64,000 bases of DNA, taken from Xanthostigma xanthostigma (Eukaryota > Arthropoda > Insecta > Raphidioptera > Raphidiidae). The position numbers were made by a program, and so were the translations under genes. The stretch covers positions 27,572,501 through 27,636,500 of the forward strand of contig OY754470.1 of assembly GCA_963575645.1 (NCBI GenBank), read 5' to 3'. Each line of letters begins with the position of its first letter. Position 1 is the stretch's first letter. Shown one piece after another: positions 21,533-32,630 of this stretch. The notes under the pieces were generated by a model. That model saw only the letters and a list, made by a program, of their open reading frames with translations, searched no databases and had not been told where the DNA came from.

Positions 21533-22712
21533 TGTAACGGTTAACAATTGGAGGCCCCCGAAAAAAATAATAGATCGAGCCTATGTTATAAAAAAAAGTC
21601 AAAATCTGGCTTTTAATACCGTTGTGTAGAATGGACGAGCGCCAGACGACAGAGCGGATCAGGTTTGAATACGCGCGAATGAATGAGTGTGACTGAGAAG
21701 GCCAGTCGACTGTGATGCGTGCAAGTGAGCTCGTTGTTGTTAGTTTCTGTCGCGATCTGGTCTGGAGGGCGGACAGAATCGGTTGGCGAGACAGCTAGGA
21801 GAGGACGGCGAGCCGTGACAGCGGCCACATGTATGCGAGATACGCGATTTTTTTTGAGATGAGAAAATGATGTTTTGTGGATGATTGTGTTGGAATGGAA
21901 CGTTTTTGGTTGGATTTTTAATATTTTGGCGCTTGTTTTGGAGTGTTGAATTTTGGATAGGTCGTTTTTGGATTGACGATTTGTCTATTTTGGATTTGAG
22001 ATTGGATTTTTTTTTGGTTGTCGGATTTTGCTGGAGTTTGGATTCGCTGTTTGTTGTTTTTTTTGACTTCTTGGCTCTTTTTAAAGAAAAAAAAAAAATT
22101 CGTAATAATTATTAAAAAGACCTCACGGTGCTGCCAGTGGCGGGCCTGTCTTTTGGCGTGGTTGACACCGCTGATTTTAATGTGTTACCTGTGTGTTCTA
22201 GAAATTGAATTGTCAGTCTTGTAGTTGGATTAAGTATGGGGTATTTTCTTAGATGATTCAATTTTGTGTTTTGTCTGAAATTTGGTTTTATGGTTAATTG
22301 GTTGGAAAGGATTTCTAGAATCTTTTTCTCGCACACAATCTTGGACCGTTTGTGTTGCCTCGTATGGTCTTTTTGTCCTGGCGCCCTTTTCTGACATCAG
22401 TCGGTACGACACATACGATATTAAATATTCTCGAGATTGAAAATAGATTCCTTGTTTTTTTTATATAAAATATTTTTGAAAATACTAAAAAACGGTTTTG
22501 ATTGTGTTTGTCTTTATTTGTCGAGTGGTAGGTGGTAGGATTTTATTTCAGGCATTTGCCTGTGTCAATTTTGAGTGTTTTCTTTATTAGTTAAAATTTT
22601 TTTAAGGCGCCCTTTTAAGCACGTTTGCCCAAATAAAAAAAAAAAAAAAAAAAAAAACGGAACCCACGACCTTTGCGCCGCTGAGCTTAGCTAGCCTGGA
22701 CTTTTCGTCATA
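21533..22712 (+). repeat. 3' LTR
   Basis: 1180 bp, same length and sequence by eye as 15298-16477, offset 6235 bp. It ends TTCGTCATA before the second CTAC duplication. Confidence 0.93.
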
Positions 22713-22716
22713 CTAC
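22713..22716. other. 3' target site duplication (CTAC)
   Basis: Matches 15294-15297. Confidence 0.85.
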
Positions 22717-22729
22717 ATAAAAAAGATCG

Positions 22730-22955
22730 CTTTTCAAGCTAATTTTGATCAAAAAGTTTAGAAAAATGTCGTTACAAAGTGAAAATTATACACATTTAAA
22801 AAAAAAATTTCGTTTCAATCGATTTGTTATTTTTCGAGCATAGAATTGATTTAAAATTCTACATTGTTTTTCTCATGGAAAAATATGTGTGGTCACAATC
22901 TAATGTCATTGTCAAATCCGATTTTTTGACATTCTGCAACCCAGCATAAAACTAG
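22730..22955. repeat. Dispersed repeat (CACAATCTAAGGTCATTGTC family), copy 1
   Basis: Blocks ATTTTTCGAGCATAGAATTG, GTGGTCACAATCTAATGTCA and TTTTTTGACATTCTGCAACC recur with drift at about 51790-51890 and 59490-59640. The LTR retrotransposon lies immediately to its left. Class unknown; no coding capacity. Confidence 0.6.
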
Positions 22956-23031
22956 CCAAATAAAAAAAAAATGTTATTCTTATTATTATTATACCTACTA
23001 CTAAAAAATCCCTGTGATTTCTATCTATTTT

Positions 23032-23530
23032 TAACCGACTTCAACAAAAAGGAGGAGGTTCTGTGTTCGTCTGTATATATATATGTATATATATATTTTT
23101 TTTTATGTATGTTCACCGATTTCTCCGTCAATTATGGACCGATTTTCAAATTTTTTTTTTATTCGAAAGAGTGCACCTCAGAGGTGGTCCCATCGGAACC
23201 AAGTCAGGATCTGATGGTGGAATCCGGATAAATCGAGGGAAACTCTCAAATTTCAAAGAAACGCATAATGTTTTTTATTATGTATGTTCATCGATTTTTA
23301 GTGTTAGATTAACACTAAAATGAGAAAAATAAAATATTTTTAACAAAAAAATTGAACCGACTTCACACTAAAAAGTAAAAAATAATTGCGTATTGAAATG
23401 TTTTGGAGTCGGTGTAGTTCTCGGAATAGATTTCATTTTGGCTGACACCGACTCCAAAACATTTCAATACGCAATTATTTTTTACTTTTTAGTGTGAAGT
23501 CGGTTCAATTTTTTTGTTAAAAATATTTTA
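23032..23530. mobile_element. Hairpin-ended element, copy 2
   Basis: 499 bp, same orientation as 4245-4728 and highly similar along its whole length, including the roughly 86-bp inverted arms near the right end. It differs by a short TA-rich expansion at 23075-23100. High similarity between copies argues for fairly recent mobility or gene conversion. Confidence 0.75.
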
Positions 23531-24133
23531 TTAAGATATAATATTTATCAAATTAACCTTCCCAGTGCATTTTACTCTGCTTCCATTCCGTATTTTATTC
23601 TATAACTTTCACTGAGCTGTGGTATAAATATTAACAATATTTTATATCTTATAAGTCGTAATCTTTAACAAAAGAGTTTTTTTGTAGTTCAATCTCTCTC
23701 TCTTTCAGGCTTTCTCCGTATGTCTTTATTATGCGAAATGTATTTGTATAAAGCTATTTTGTCAAACCTTCTCTTATTGCAAACAGTTTTTGATGTCACT
23801 TTGTTAGTAATATGCTTTTAGCAAAATGAAATTAGCTTTTTACATTAAAAAAGAGTAAAGCGTGTACTTTTTTTTTACACAGAATAATTATATCAAAACG
23901 CAATCTCACTTAACGTGTCTGTTCATTTAGGATAAACACAGTGTTCTCTTTGTGTGTACTACACCTCGGGCAATAATTATACGTTCAGGATAATGAAGGA
24001 GATCTTATTTAAACGAGAGCTGTCTTATAATATTATATAATCTAGTCTTGATAAAGCCGGTTATTATCTGTTTGAAAATCATATATAAATACGGAATCAC
24101 TATAAATACCGACTGATTTTTAATTGCTAAAAA
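23531..24133. other. No gene recognised
   Basis: AT-rich, with a short CT run at 23693-23706. No supported gene or repeat boundary. Confidence 0.4.
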
Positions 24134-24141
24134 CCGCCTAC

Positions 24142-24751
24142 TAGTGATGTGCCGCCCATAATGAACGACTCCCTTTTCGGAGCGGAGCGAGTCGCTCTTT
24201 TTTTTTGTGAATGACTCACTCCGAGCGCCATTGCTTTGTGCTGAGCAGTGAGCTGTTCTGTACTGTTACATTTTCACATTTACAGAGCGCACACAGCACA
24301 GGCCTCAGAGACACTAGTGAATTTTGCGCGTACGGAGTTATTGTTGCTAAGTCATTTAATGTTGAATGACACACTGTAAGCGTAATAGTACTAACCGTAC
24401 AGTAACTTAAACCATTCACATTGACGTCGTTGACAAAGACATAATATTGTAACAATAAACATTATTATTGTTAAATTTTTATTATACTTTACAGTTTATC
24501 CGAAATGTGAATAATATAAGATCAGAATCATATTAAAATGAGCTCAGAGCTGAGTGTGTGTATTGTGCTGTGCAATGCTACGTGACTCCTGAGCATGCAT
24601 GATGACAGTTCACACCTCTGCAGTCTGCACGCTTGTGTAATGCGTACTGTCTAGTGTCGCTCCTTTGAACGACTCCCTCTGAGCGACTCTTTTTAGTGAG
24701 CGGAGCGCACAGAGCCAGCTCCCAATAAAAAATCATGTGGACACATCAGTA
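24142..24751. mobile_element. hAT MITE with perfect 8-bp TSD
   Basis: A 610-bp element with ends TAGTGATGTG and CACATCAGTA, flanked by CCGCCTAC at 24134-24141 and 24752-24759. The 8-bp duplication identifies hAT-type transposition. Subterminal regions carry repeated GAACGACTC / GAGCGACTC motifs. A second, truncated copy lies inverted at 57090-57669. No coding capacity. Confidence 0.88.
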
Positions 24752-24759
24752 CCGCCTAC

Positions 24760-26088
24760 ATTTGCCAAGCATTGCACAAACCAACAACCCGCACGGTGTC
24801 GCACAACTAGATCAGCATAAACCAGCACAAACTAGCACAAACCATCAAATGTCAGTACATATGTTTATCAGTTTTCAAGTAGTTTTATCAATGAAAATTA
24901 ATTAATGAAAACGACATATCACTCGCACATTAGATAGGTCTAGCACGGCTAGTGATATGGGGCGGATAATTTTTCACTATATTTTTCCAGAAAATTTTCA
25001 AAAAGGCAATTTTCTAGTAATTTTTTTATAGGAGATATTTGAACTTTCTATATTTTCTTTTAATAATCCTAACTTTGTAACCCACAATAATAAAGAGTTT
25101 GATTATTATTAAAAGAGCACTCAGAAAATAAATCACTCATTTCTCTTGTTATTTCATAAACAAAGTAATGAGGTAGTGGCAGAGGCCAGAAGATGGCACC
25201 ACTGTACTGGCTACTGCAATTATAAAGGAAATTCCCCTCATGTTAACAGTAATTAATTTTTTTTTTTGGAAGGGAAAAACTTATAAGGACATCTCATCCA
25301 GAGTTGATAAAGATACTCCAGTTTTGTTTACTTGTAACCTCTAGAGTTTAATTTTACAGGACCTTTTTAATTTAATTATCCTCAAAATTTTTTGTTTCAA
25401 AATTTTACGGAAAACTAACAACTCTGAGCACGGCTAGACAGAAATTACAGGCGACCGACTGACGGTCATTGTTGGCTGTTGGTTGCAGGTGCTGGTCTAA
25501 TGTGCGCTACTCTGTTAAATAACATGGGTTTTTCACGAACAGACTTTTATTTTGCTCCGAGCTATGCTGGTCCTGCAGGTGCATAACTTTTAGTTAGCGC
25601 TGTTAAATTAAAAATTCATTCTTACTGATTTTTCTAACTCGGAACCAATAATGTAAATTAATTTTTTTTCTATATGTTAAAATTTATAGAGGTATTTTTG
25701 AAATGTGGCTAAATTATTAGTCTCCATTATTCATTGCCAGTAATGTCACAAGATTACTATAAATGTAAAAATTGATCATTTTAATATTTCAATGTCATAT
25801 TATTGTCACATGAATAAGTACTTGTCTATAATATTACATTATTATAGTAAAACATTACACGCCTATTCTGTAAAAAAAATACAACAGCTCAACATATTTT
25901 CAGATTCCGTTATTCTCGATGCATTTGTCATAATGGCAAAAAGTTATTCTATGAACAGAATAGGTAGAATTTTCGTATTTTATTAAGTATAAAATTAATT
26001 TAATTCAAATCAGTATTTTTGTTCAGAACAGTCGGTTTACTTAGTTTAGTCACATTTCTGCATTTTGCTAGTTTCTGAAAACTTCGAA
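24760..26088. other. Upstream region of the gustatory receptor, no gene recognised
   Basis: AT-rich intergenic DNA. At 24785-24850 there are imprecise repeats of the type ACCAGCACAAACTAGCACAA. No promoter element can be assigned for the receptor from sequence alone. Confidence 0.4.
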
Positions 26089-29000
26089 ATGGAAACATAT
26101 GAAGATAATTTTTTTAATTCTATATCGGGTTTTGTAAAATTATGTAGATGGTTAAATATTTGTGTGATTAAAACGAAACTGAAAAATCATAAAAGAGTTT
26201 TCACTGGATCGCGAACACCAGGAATTATTTTAAAATTTTTAATTTTAATATCTTTGATGCTAACTAGAGCGATTCACAATTACAATAACAAGGAGGATAG
26301 TAACTTATCTTCAGTAGTACATTCTTTTCGAAATATAATAATTCCTTTTTCAGTTTGTGTCATGGTTTGGAATTTCGTCAATCAAAATGCATTCATAGAA
26401 ATTTTTAGTGGATTGGATAGTTTGGACGAAAATTTACAAAAAATATTTAAACTAAAGGTGTTATATGAAAAAAATATCCAAAGAAATTTGTTTATTTTAC
26501 TAATAATAATGTTATTTGTTCAAGTGAAAGTAATTACAAGCTATAATATATCTGAAAGAAATGGCAACGTCGCTTTGTTTATTTTTGATTATTACACGCT
26601 TCGATGTATTCCCAATATTATCGTTTATATGAATACTTACTTGTATTCAGCGCTTTTTGAAATAGTTGCACAACAATTAAAGACACTTAATACATATTTA
26701 GCTCAGCAGAAAAGAACTCAGTTAACCACTGATGAATATAGATTTCTATTGAGCTATCAAAAAGCTGTTAAATTTCAAGTTCAAGTCTGCAATGTTTCTA
26801 AAAAAATAATTTCGACAAGTGGAATATCTTTATTATTGCTTATTATCAAATCGACGGATTATTTAATTATAACTTTATTTTATTTGTTAAAATCGTCAAC
26901 ATGGTTAGATATATGTAATCAAACATTCTATGCATTCTGGCATATACATCCAGTGTTACTTTTGATTAAATCTTGCGTTAGACTCAATAAAGAGGTAAGT
27001 ACAATATTTTACCATTCCAACCCACAAGTGGGGAATGGTACTAGTTTAGGTCAAAAATCACGGAGCTGTTCCACCACTTTTCCAGATTGTATAGTATTTC
27101 CCGGCTTATTTACTGGAGTATAATATACGTTCTGTTGAGTATATGCACAACACGACACAGAAAGAGAAATGGGCAATAACAGCTGTCCAGTCTAACTGTA
27201 GTTCAGAAAGGAGTAATAAATTCTATAATTAAAATCTATTAACAATAAAATGCCGTCTGAAATAAAAAAAACTACCGCTGCAAAATTCAAAAAGAAACTA
27301 AAAGACCAACTGTGTGATACGTGTCACTATAATATTAATGATTTTTTGTGGTTGTATTATGACAATTTTTTATGTACATATAGTACAAAGCAGAAAATAA
27401 ATATTCTATTCTTTTCTGGGATGAAAATATACTTTAATTATTTTTCAAGCACGCAAAACTACATTTTTATTTTTTAGTGTTCGCAAACGACACACTTATA
27501 AAATCACTTCGGTGTTTGTCTGTCAGTCCGTCTGTCACAGGCAATTTTCTTTGAAACTATTTGACTTAACAATTTGAAGTCAGGCACAGAGATAGATAGT
27601 AATTTATTTGCAATGCCAAAAAATTGAATAGAAAACCAGAAAAAAACATGCAAATACAGAATTAAAATAAAAAAATTCCCAATATAAAAATTATCAATAT
27701 AAAACATAGAATGTGATGGCCTAATCAAAGACGTGAATGATAAAAAAAAAGAATTTTGATTCTGGGGGTAAACAGTTTTAGAATTCCGTGCAAACGAAAC
27801 ACATACGGAAACATTTCGGTGTTCGTCGGTCAGTCCGTCTGTCATAGGCGATTTTCTCTGAAACTACTTGACTTAAAAATTTGAAGTTTGGCACACAGAT
27901 AGACTGTGGTGGCTCAATAACAGACGTGAAGTATAAAAAGTTATATTTTTCCGAGGCTTAATTTTAGACGGTAAAATGCGAAATGAAAAAACAAACTTTT
28001 TTCAAGGACATCGTGTAGGATGTAAAACGAATGATTATGTAAGCATGAATTCACCAATATATAATATGAAGTATTTTTTATTTATTCTTTATTGAATTAA
28101 ATATCATTTTAGTAAAAAGAACAAGAAAAAGTTATCAACACTAAAAGATTCTAGGGCTATTAATTGTTTTAAACAATTAGGGTAGGACGGGGGAATGGCG
28201 TTCACTTAAGGAAAACATGGTGTATTTTTTAAATTATTTATTATAAATCAAAAGTAAGAAGAGTAACAAAGTCTTTAATTATCGAGTAATCAACAATTTA
28301 ACAACAAAAGCATATATCTTTCACCTACTAGTAGTAGGAAAACATTATTAAAAAAACGTGTTTGAGCGGCATTGCCCCTGACTTTGGGTAATGCCGCTCA
28401 GGGTCTCATAAAGTAGTGTCCCCAATCCAATCCGGCTGTTTTACTGCTTTGACCATAATTGCTTTTGATATTGTTGCGCTCAACAAATTTATAAACAAGT
28501 TTACGCAAATCTGCAGCACTGAGTCCATAGTATAGCGAGCCCAGCAACTTAACTTGTTCAGCACCTAATTAAAAATTAGATCAGCGCGGCCGCAAATAAA
28601 GAAACGCTCTTCACGGTCGCATGACGCGAGCTGACTGTCCGTTTGCATCGCTGTCTATTAGAGGCCCCCTCCCCTCGCGCTTCACTCGACGTGACGTGTT
28701 GCTACGTTCCTTTTTGACAGAGTTACAGAGGTGAGCGCCATTACCCAGTGAGCGCCATTCCCGCTCCCTCCCCTACATTGTTTATTTCTTTATAACTGCA
28801 GAACTAAATTTTGGTTATAGAACACATAAGTGGCAGGCTGATGGCACGGAACACTAAATACACTAGACCGATTTTTTGTAATATTTTGCAAATGTGTGCA
28901 TTTTCTTCAGTAATATTTTTATATTTCAGCTCTCAGAGATTGGTCGCATATTTTATGCTCGAGAAATATGTCAGTTGTTTATAAAAGAAGTAAGGTTCTT

Positions 29001-29311
29001 ATAAACATTTAGAGTAACTCTTTCATTAAAATCAATATAGATTAACTGCATTCTAATCTAATATAAATTTGCTTTTCAGAAATGCGATATCGGATTTAAG
29101 ATATTTTGTCAAAAAATAAAATTCACCGTTTTAGGCGTGTTTAAAATCGATTATTCTTTACTTACAACTGTAAGTATCATTAATTTTATCTATAAATATG
29201 TGCAGTTCGTTCCTAAGATACAACGTGATATTTCGTTTTCAGATTTGCACATTTTCACTCACCAATGCTGTCGTTATAATTCAGTTTCAGGCATTAAAAA
29301 CAAAAAATTAA
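26089..29311 (+). CDS. Gustatory receptor (7tm_7 family), four exons
   Basis: Exons 26089-26994 (302 codons), 28930-28989 (20), 29080-29169 (30) and 29243-29311 (22 plus TAA): 374 residues. All introns are phase 0 with GT..AG ends (GTAAGT, GTAAGG, GTAAGT donors; TTTCAG-type acceptors). Hydrophobic segments near residues 45-62, 82-100, 132-151, 170-193, 240-268, 278-296 and 337-368 fit the seven-span insect chemoreceptor fold. The last exons read VLGVFKIDYSLLTT then TNAVVIIQF, matching the gustatory receptor signature TYhhhhhQF with Asn for Tyr. Short C-terminal phase-0 exons are typical of insect Gr genes. I chose the ATG at 26089; an upstream TTG at 26065 is not a eukaryotic start. No stop or frameshift is seen. 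Likely a ligand-gated cation channel subunit of taste neurons; ligand unknown. Confidence 0.9.
27490..27900. repeat. Direct repeat pair, offset 307 bp
   Basis: Blocks with CAGTCCGTCTGTCA at 27524 and 27831, each followed by GGC(A/G)ATTTTCT and TGAAACTA(T/C)TTGACTTAA, repeat over about 110 bp. The same text style is common in lepidopteran dispersed repeats (general knowledge). Confidence 0.7.
28182..28776. mobile_element. Intronic MITE with GTAGG...CCTAC ends
   Basis: Left end GTAGGACGGGGGAATGGCG and the mirrored right end GAGCGCCATTCCCGCTCCCTCCCCTAC (read in pieces 28750-28776) form imperfect inverted repeats. The motif (T)GAGCG(G/C)CATT recurs internally. About 595 bp inside receptor intron 1; no coding capacity. 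Confidence 0.65.
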
Positions 29312-29344
29312 ATTAAATAAACGATTTTCGATTACTTTCAAATT

Positions 29345-29422
29345 AATAAGTCGAAGGTTCCGCCACTGTTGTCGCTGCCGTGTTTCGTCTCAATTGCGTG
29401 CGAAGCCGCGGGTAACGGCTAG
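29345..29422 (+). mobile_element. Helitron 3' terminus
   Basis: Ends GAAGCCGCGGGTAACGGCTAG followed by T: a GC hairpin and CTAG at an A/T target, the Helitron 3' end. The same end recurs at 36157, where a preceding CGTCTCAAT(C/T) block is shared. Only the tail is present, 30 bp downstream of the receptor stop codon. Confidence 0.65.
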
Positions 29423-30119
29423 TATTTGATAAATATAGTTAAGAATTAAATAAACGATGTAAGTAAAAAAATGTAAATAGAGCTTCATTTAATTTTTCTT
29501 CAATTTGAAAATGGTATCTCGATACTTATGACACTCTGTAACATAATAATTGTCATGCAGGTATTCCCTTAACTATAATTGAATATAATTTTTTATATAT
29601 AAATATTTGTTTGTATCGTTTCACCTAAAATGCTTTGTAGTGTAGTATATAAAACAATAGCGATCCGTCTCGAGTACGATAAATATAATTCAGCAAAATG
29701 TATTTTCTTTGCGGCCTGGCGTCTGAACTAATAGCTTTGAGAATACTCTACCAGATTTGTTTCTGAACTAATAGCTTTTATCGAATTCTATTAGATGTCG
29801 CTACTTGGTACTAAAACAGTTTTTTTTTTGTTTAAAAACAGTTTTTTTTTCACAGAACACTTAATTTTGTACAAAATATTTAATAGAAACTATCCTATAG
29901 CGTAAGTTGCACTAACCAAGACACATTTACAAAATTTCATTAAAATCGGTTAATTAATGGTTTCGTAGATTAGCGCGGCCAAAATTTTGACACGTGATTT
30001 TTATATTTTATAGATATTACTAGTTGACTTTAGTATGTACTTGTAAATTTTAAGAAAATATATTAGATTTATTTATTATACAACGTTTCATTTATATATG
30101 TTATGGACTATGTGATTAA
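29423..30119. other. No gene recognised
   Basis: AT-rich. A short internal repetition CTGAACTAATAGCTTT occurs at 29727 and 29764. No supported gene. Confidence 0.4.
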
Positions 30120-30645
30120 TCAGGGCATTATGTACAGTGCCCGGGCAATATGAATAATGACAAGTCAAATCGGGCCATGTAATAAATAATCATTAAAACT
30201 TCATTATTTATTACAGTGCCCGGTCATTATGAATATTGCTATGTGATTATTGGGCACTTTAATAATTTAAGTACAGAGCACGCAACTCATCCCCTGCTCA
30301 CAACAGAGCATACAATATTTTTTCGTTTTGAGGTCCCCCGAACCCAAAAAAACATATTTTTAATTTAAGACTGATTATCTTAAAAAACATAATATTTGTT
30401 TTTTATTTTGAATATGTACTACGTACTATTCGAACCTTCCTATCATAATTATTTTATAATAATAATGTACGTCAACATTAAAATAATTTAATAAAAATAT
30501 CTTTTTATTATTCTGCCCAATAGGTGAAGGGCATTATACATAATGCCCGGTCAATTTAATTATTTTAATAGTTTTTATCACACTGCCCTCTCATATTGGG
30601 CATTTTTCAAACTGCCCGGGCATTATGAATAGTGCTCTATTTATC
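30120..30645. repeat. Cluster of GGGCATTATG / TGCCCGGGCA motifs
   Basis: The words GGGCATTAT, GTGCCCGG and TGCCCGGGCA recur at least eight times in both orientations over about 520 bp, with outer blocks CAGGGCATTATGTACAGTGC and CTGCCCGGGCATTATGAATA. Within it a fragment at 30303-30355 (CGTTTTGAGGTCCCCCGAAC) belongs to the family at 43645. Probably a decayed foldback element. Confidence 0.55.
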
Positions 30646-32119
30646 ACTTGGTCCACAACATATATATGTAGACTTTTTCAAGTACCTACAGAAAAATAAA
30701 TAACTATAATTATATCACATAAAGTACTTGTAAATGTTAATATTATAATAAATATCAAAAATTCTTTAAAACATTCCTTTTATTATTGTTCCACGTTGTG
30801 TAGAAAAGAAGTACATATAAGAAAGTAAGTAAAAAAGTGCACCTAAACGCATGACTTTTAATTTGAAGTCCTATAAAAAATATCAACTGTATTGCGGTGT
30901 TCATTGTTTATTAAGTATACTCCTTGATTGACTATAATTTAAAGCAACTGAATTATTTTGTTTCACTTTATATTGTGACGCTTATATTTTACCAATACGT
31001 TGGAAATTCACAATAGACTTTGAACAACATCCCATTAGATCTTGTTTACAATAGTAATTAAGTATTACTAATTCAATAACGGAACCGCCATTGCTTTGTT
31101 GTTAATACAAGACGAGTTTGCAGCTTTATCGTCTAATATAATATTGAGTACTGCTGATTGAAGCAATTGTTATAACTAATTCAGTATAAAATTACCACGA
31201 AATATAACATAAAATTTATTTATAAACTGATCACCCCCCTTTTTACATAACATAATTAATGAATAACTTTGCTGCTCGGCAATAAAAAAAGAATTCAAAT
31301 CGCTTCAGTGATTCCTGGAATAACGTAGATACAAACTTGTTCTTTTATATGTCAATATAAGAAATATTATATTGTACTAGTAATAATAATAATTTATTAA
31401 ACGTCCGTTTGTCGGCATTTTGTTGTAGCTGCCTCTATTAATATCTCACATTTACCACTTTTGGGTTGTTACGTAATAATATTATATTGCCAATATTCAA
31501 ATATAAAAGTGATCGGCCACTGATGAGTGGATGCAAATGTGTACCTTTTGGTACTATTTTGTAACGTCTCTTTAAGAATTAACAGTATTTTATATTTTTT
31601 GTCACCTTTCAACAAATTACCTATACATAGTAAGTTAAAGTGAGACATATTTGACAGCGCTGTCAATTTTAACATTCATTCCATTCGACTGATTGGTTTT
31701 TAAAAAAATAGACTTTTTCATTATTAGTTTTATATTTTTTTTAACGTAAAAAAATTGAACCTTTTTAAAAAAAACAACACTAAAAATAATAAATAAATAA
31801 CCGTCCCCATCATTCATATTAAATGACTAAACTGAATCGATTTAAGAAAAATTTGTGTGAGACGGCCCTAAAGGTATGTCCTGTTAAACAGAAAAAAATC
31901 ATAAAAATCGGTTTACAAATTCCAGAGATACAAAGTAACATATAGGACATAGGTATATTAAAAATATCCTTTTTTGAAGTTAGTTAAAACCAACTGAATC
32001 GATTGTATAAGAATAACTGTGTGTAACCAATCAATTAATATTATGAACAAAATGGCGACAGTATTTTTTAAATCTATTATCCCCTCGAGAAGCGATGGCT
32101 GAACAAGCATTAATCTATA
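30646..32119. other. AT-rich stretch, no gene recognised
   Basis: Nothing that I can support. Short frames on both strands are AT-driven. Confidence 0.4.
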
Positions 32120-32630
32120 TCTATACTAATATATAAAGCAGAAGAGTTTGTTTGTTTGTTTGAACGCGCTAATAGGAACGGAAAATCAATGAAAAATGTT
32201 GCAGAATGTCAGTCAAAATTTTTCACAATATACTTATATTCAGGTGAAATGCCCTAACTGAATATCCCAATATTAGCGGCACACGACACAAGCTCGGTTA
32301 GATCAGTCGGTAGAGCGCTCGACTCTTAATCTCAGGGTCGTGGGTTCAAGCCCACCTTGGACGAATATGTTTTTAATGTTTTTTTTTTTATTTTCTACAT
32401 TGCTTTCTTCTAAGGCTATCATTCAAATTTATTTTAGTTTTATTTACGACTAATTAAAATTAAATAAATCTAAATAATAGCTCATTAGAAAACTATTACA
32501 GTACCTATATATAAAAATAATATTTATTATATTTTATTCATCTCGGTAAACTAAGATGAATGTGCTTAATCATGTCCCTCTCTTCCCCATTCGTTATTTT
32601 GCACCCGGGTGGAACCGGGGGGACCGCTAG
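32120..32630 (+). mobile_element. Non-autonomous Helitron carrying a tRNA-Lys-like sequence
   Basis: The 5' end TCTATACTAATATATAAAGC, followed by GAGTTTGTTTGTTTGTTTGA, and the 3' end with CACCCGGGTGGAACCGGGG and GGACCGCTAG, are the two termini of a common insect Helitron type. The element sits between A (32119) and T (32631), the dinucleotide Helitrons insert into, without a target duplication. Length 511 bp. No Rep/helicase frame, so non-autonomous. It holds a tRNA-like segment at 32292-32363. Confidence 0.82.
32292..32363 (+). pseudogene. Decayed tRNA-Lys (anticodon CTT)
   Basis: The 72-base segment keeps the tRNA-Lys plan: D-arm ATCAGTCGGTAGAGC, anticodon loop ACTCTTAATC with CTT, then GGGTCGTGGGTTCAAGCC. 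Folding shows heavy damage: D-stem C11 replaced by A, three of five anticodon-stem pairs lost, the T loop one base short, and mismatches in the acceptor stem. The A and B boxes remain recognisable, so pol III transcription is possible, but a functional tRNA is unlikely. It is inside the Helitron 32120-32630 and may be captured cargo. Confidence 0.75.

Larger units (their letters stand above)
15298..22712 (+). mobile_element. Full-length Ty3/gypsy-type LTR retrotransposon
   Basis: A 7415-bp element with all structural parts in order: 4-bp TSD, 1180-bp LTR, tRNA-Lys primer binding site, untranslated leader of about 400 bp, gag (16898-18184), pol in the -1 frame (to 21456), polypurine tract, 1180-bp LTR, TSD. 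Domain order protease-RT-RNase H-integrase places it in Ty3/gypsy (Metaviridae-like), not Ty1/copia. There is no env frame: only 62 bp lie between the pol stop and the polypurine tract. Both coding frames are intact and the two LTRs have the same length (including the 23-A run) with no difference that I found, so insertion was very recent and the copy may still be competent. The family within Ty3/gypsy is not assigned. Confidence 0.95.
26995..28929 (+). other. Gustatory receptor intron 1, repeat-filled
   Basis: A 1935-bp intron between codon-phase-0 exons. It opens with a fragment (27006-27063) of the CCATTCCAACCCACAAGTGG repeat family, followed by a direct repeat pair (27490-27590 and 27797-27900) and a MITE (28182-28776). 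The other two introns are only 90 and 73 bp, so intron 1 has grown by insertions. Confidence 0.8.

Noticed and set aside
26065..26088. Upstream start of the receptor frame
   Set aside because: The codon at 26065 is TTG; the first ATG in frame is at 26089 in a reasonable context.
32292..32363. Functional tRNA-Lys gene
   Set aside because: Three anticodon-stem pairs, a D-stem pair and acceptor-stem pairs are broken and the T loop is short; it is called a pseudogene.
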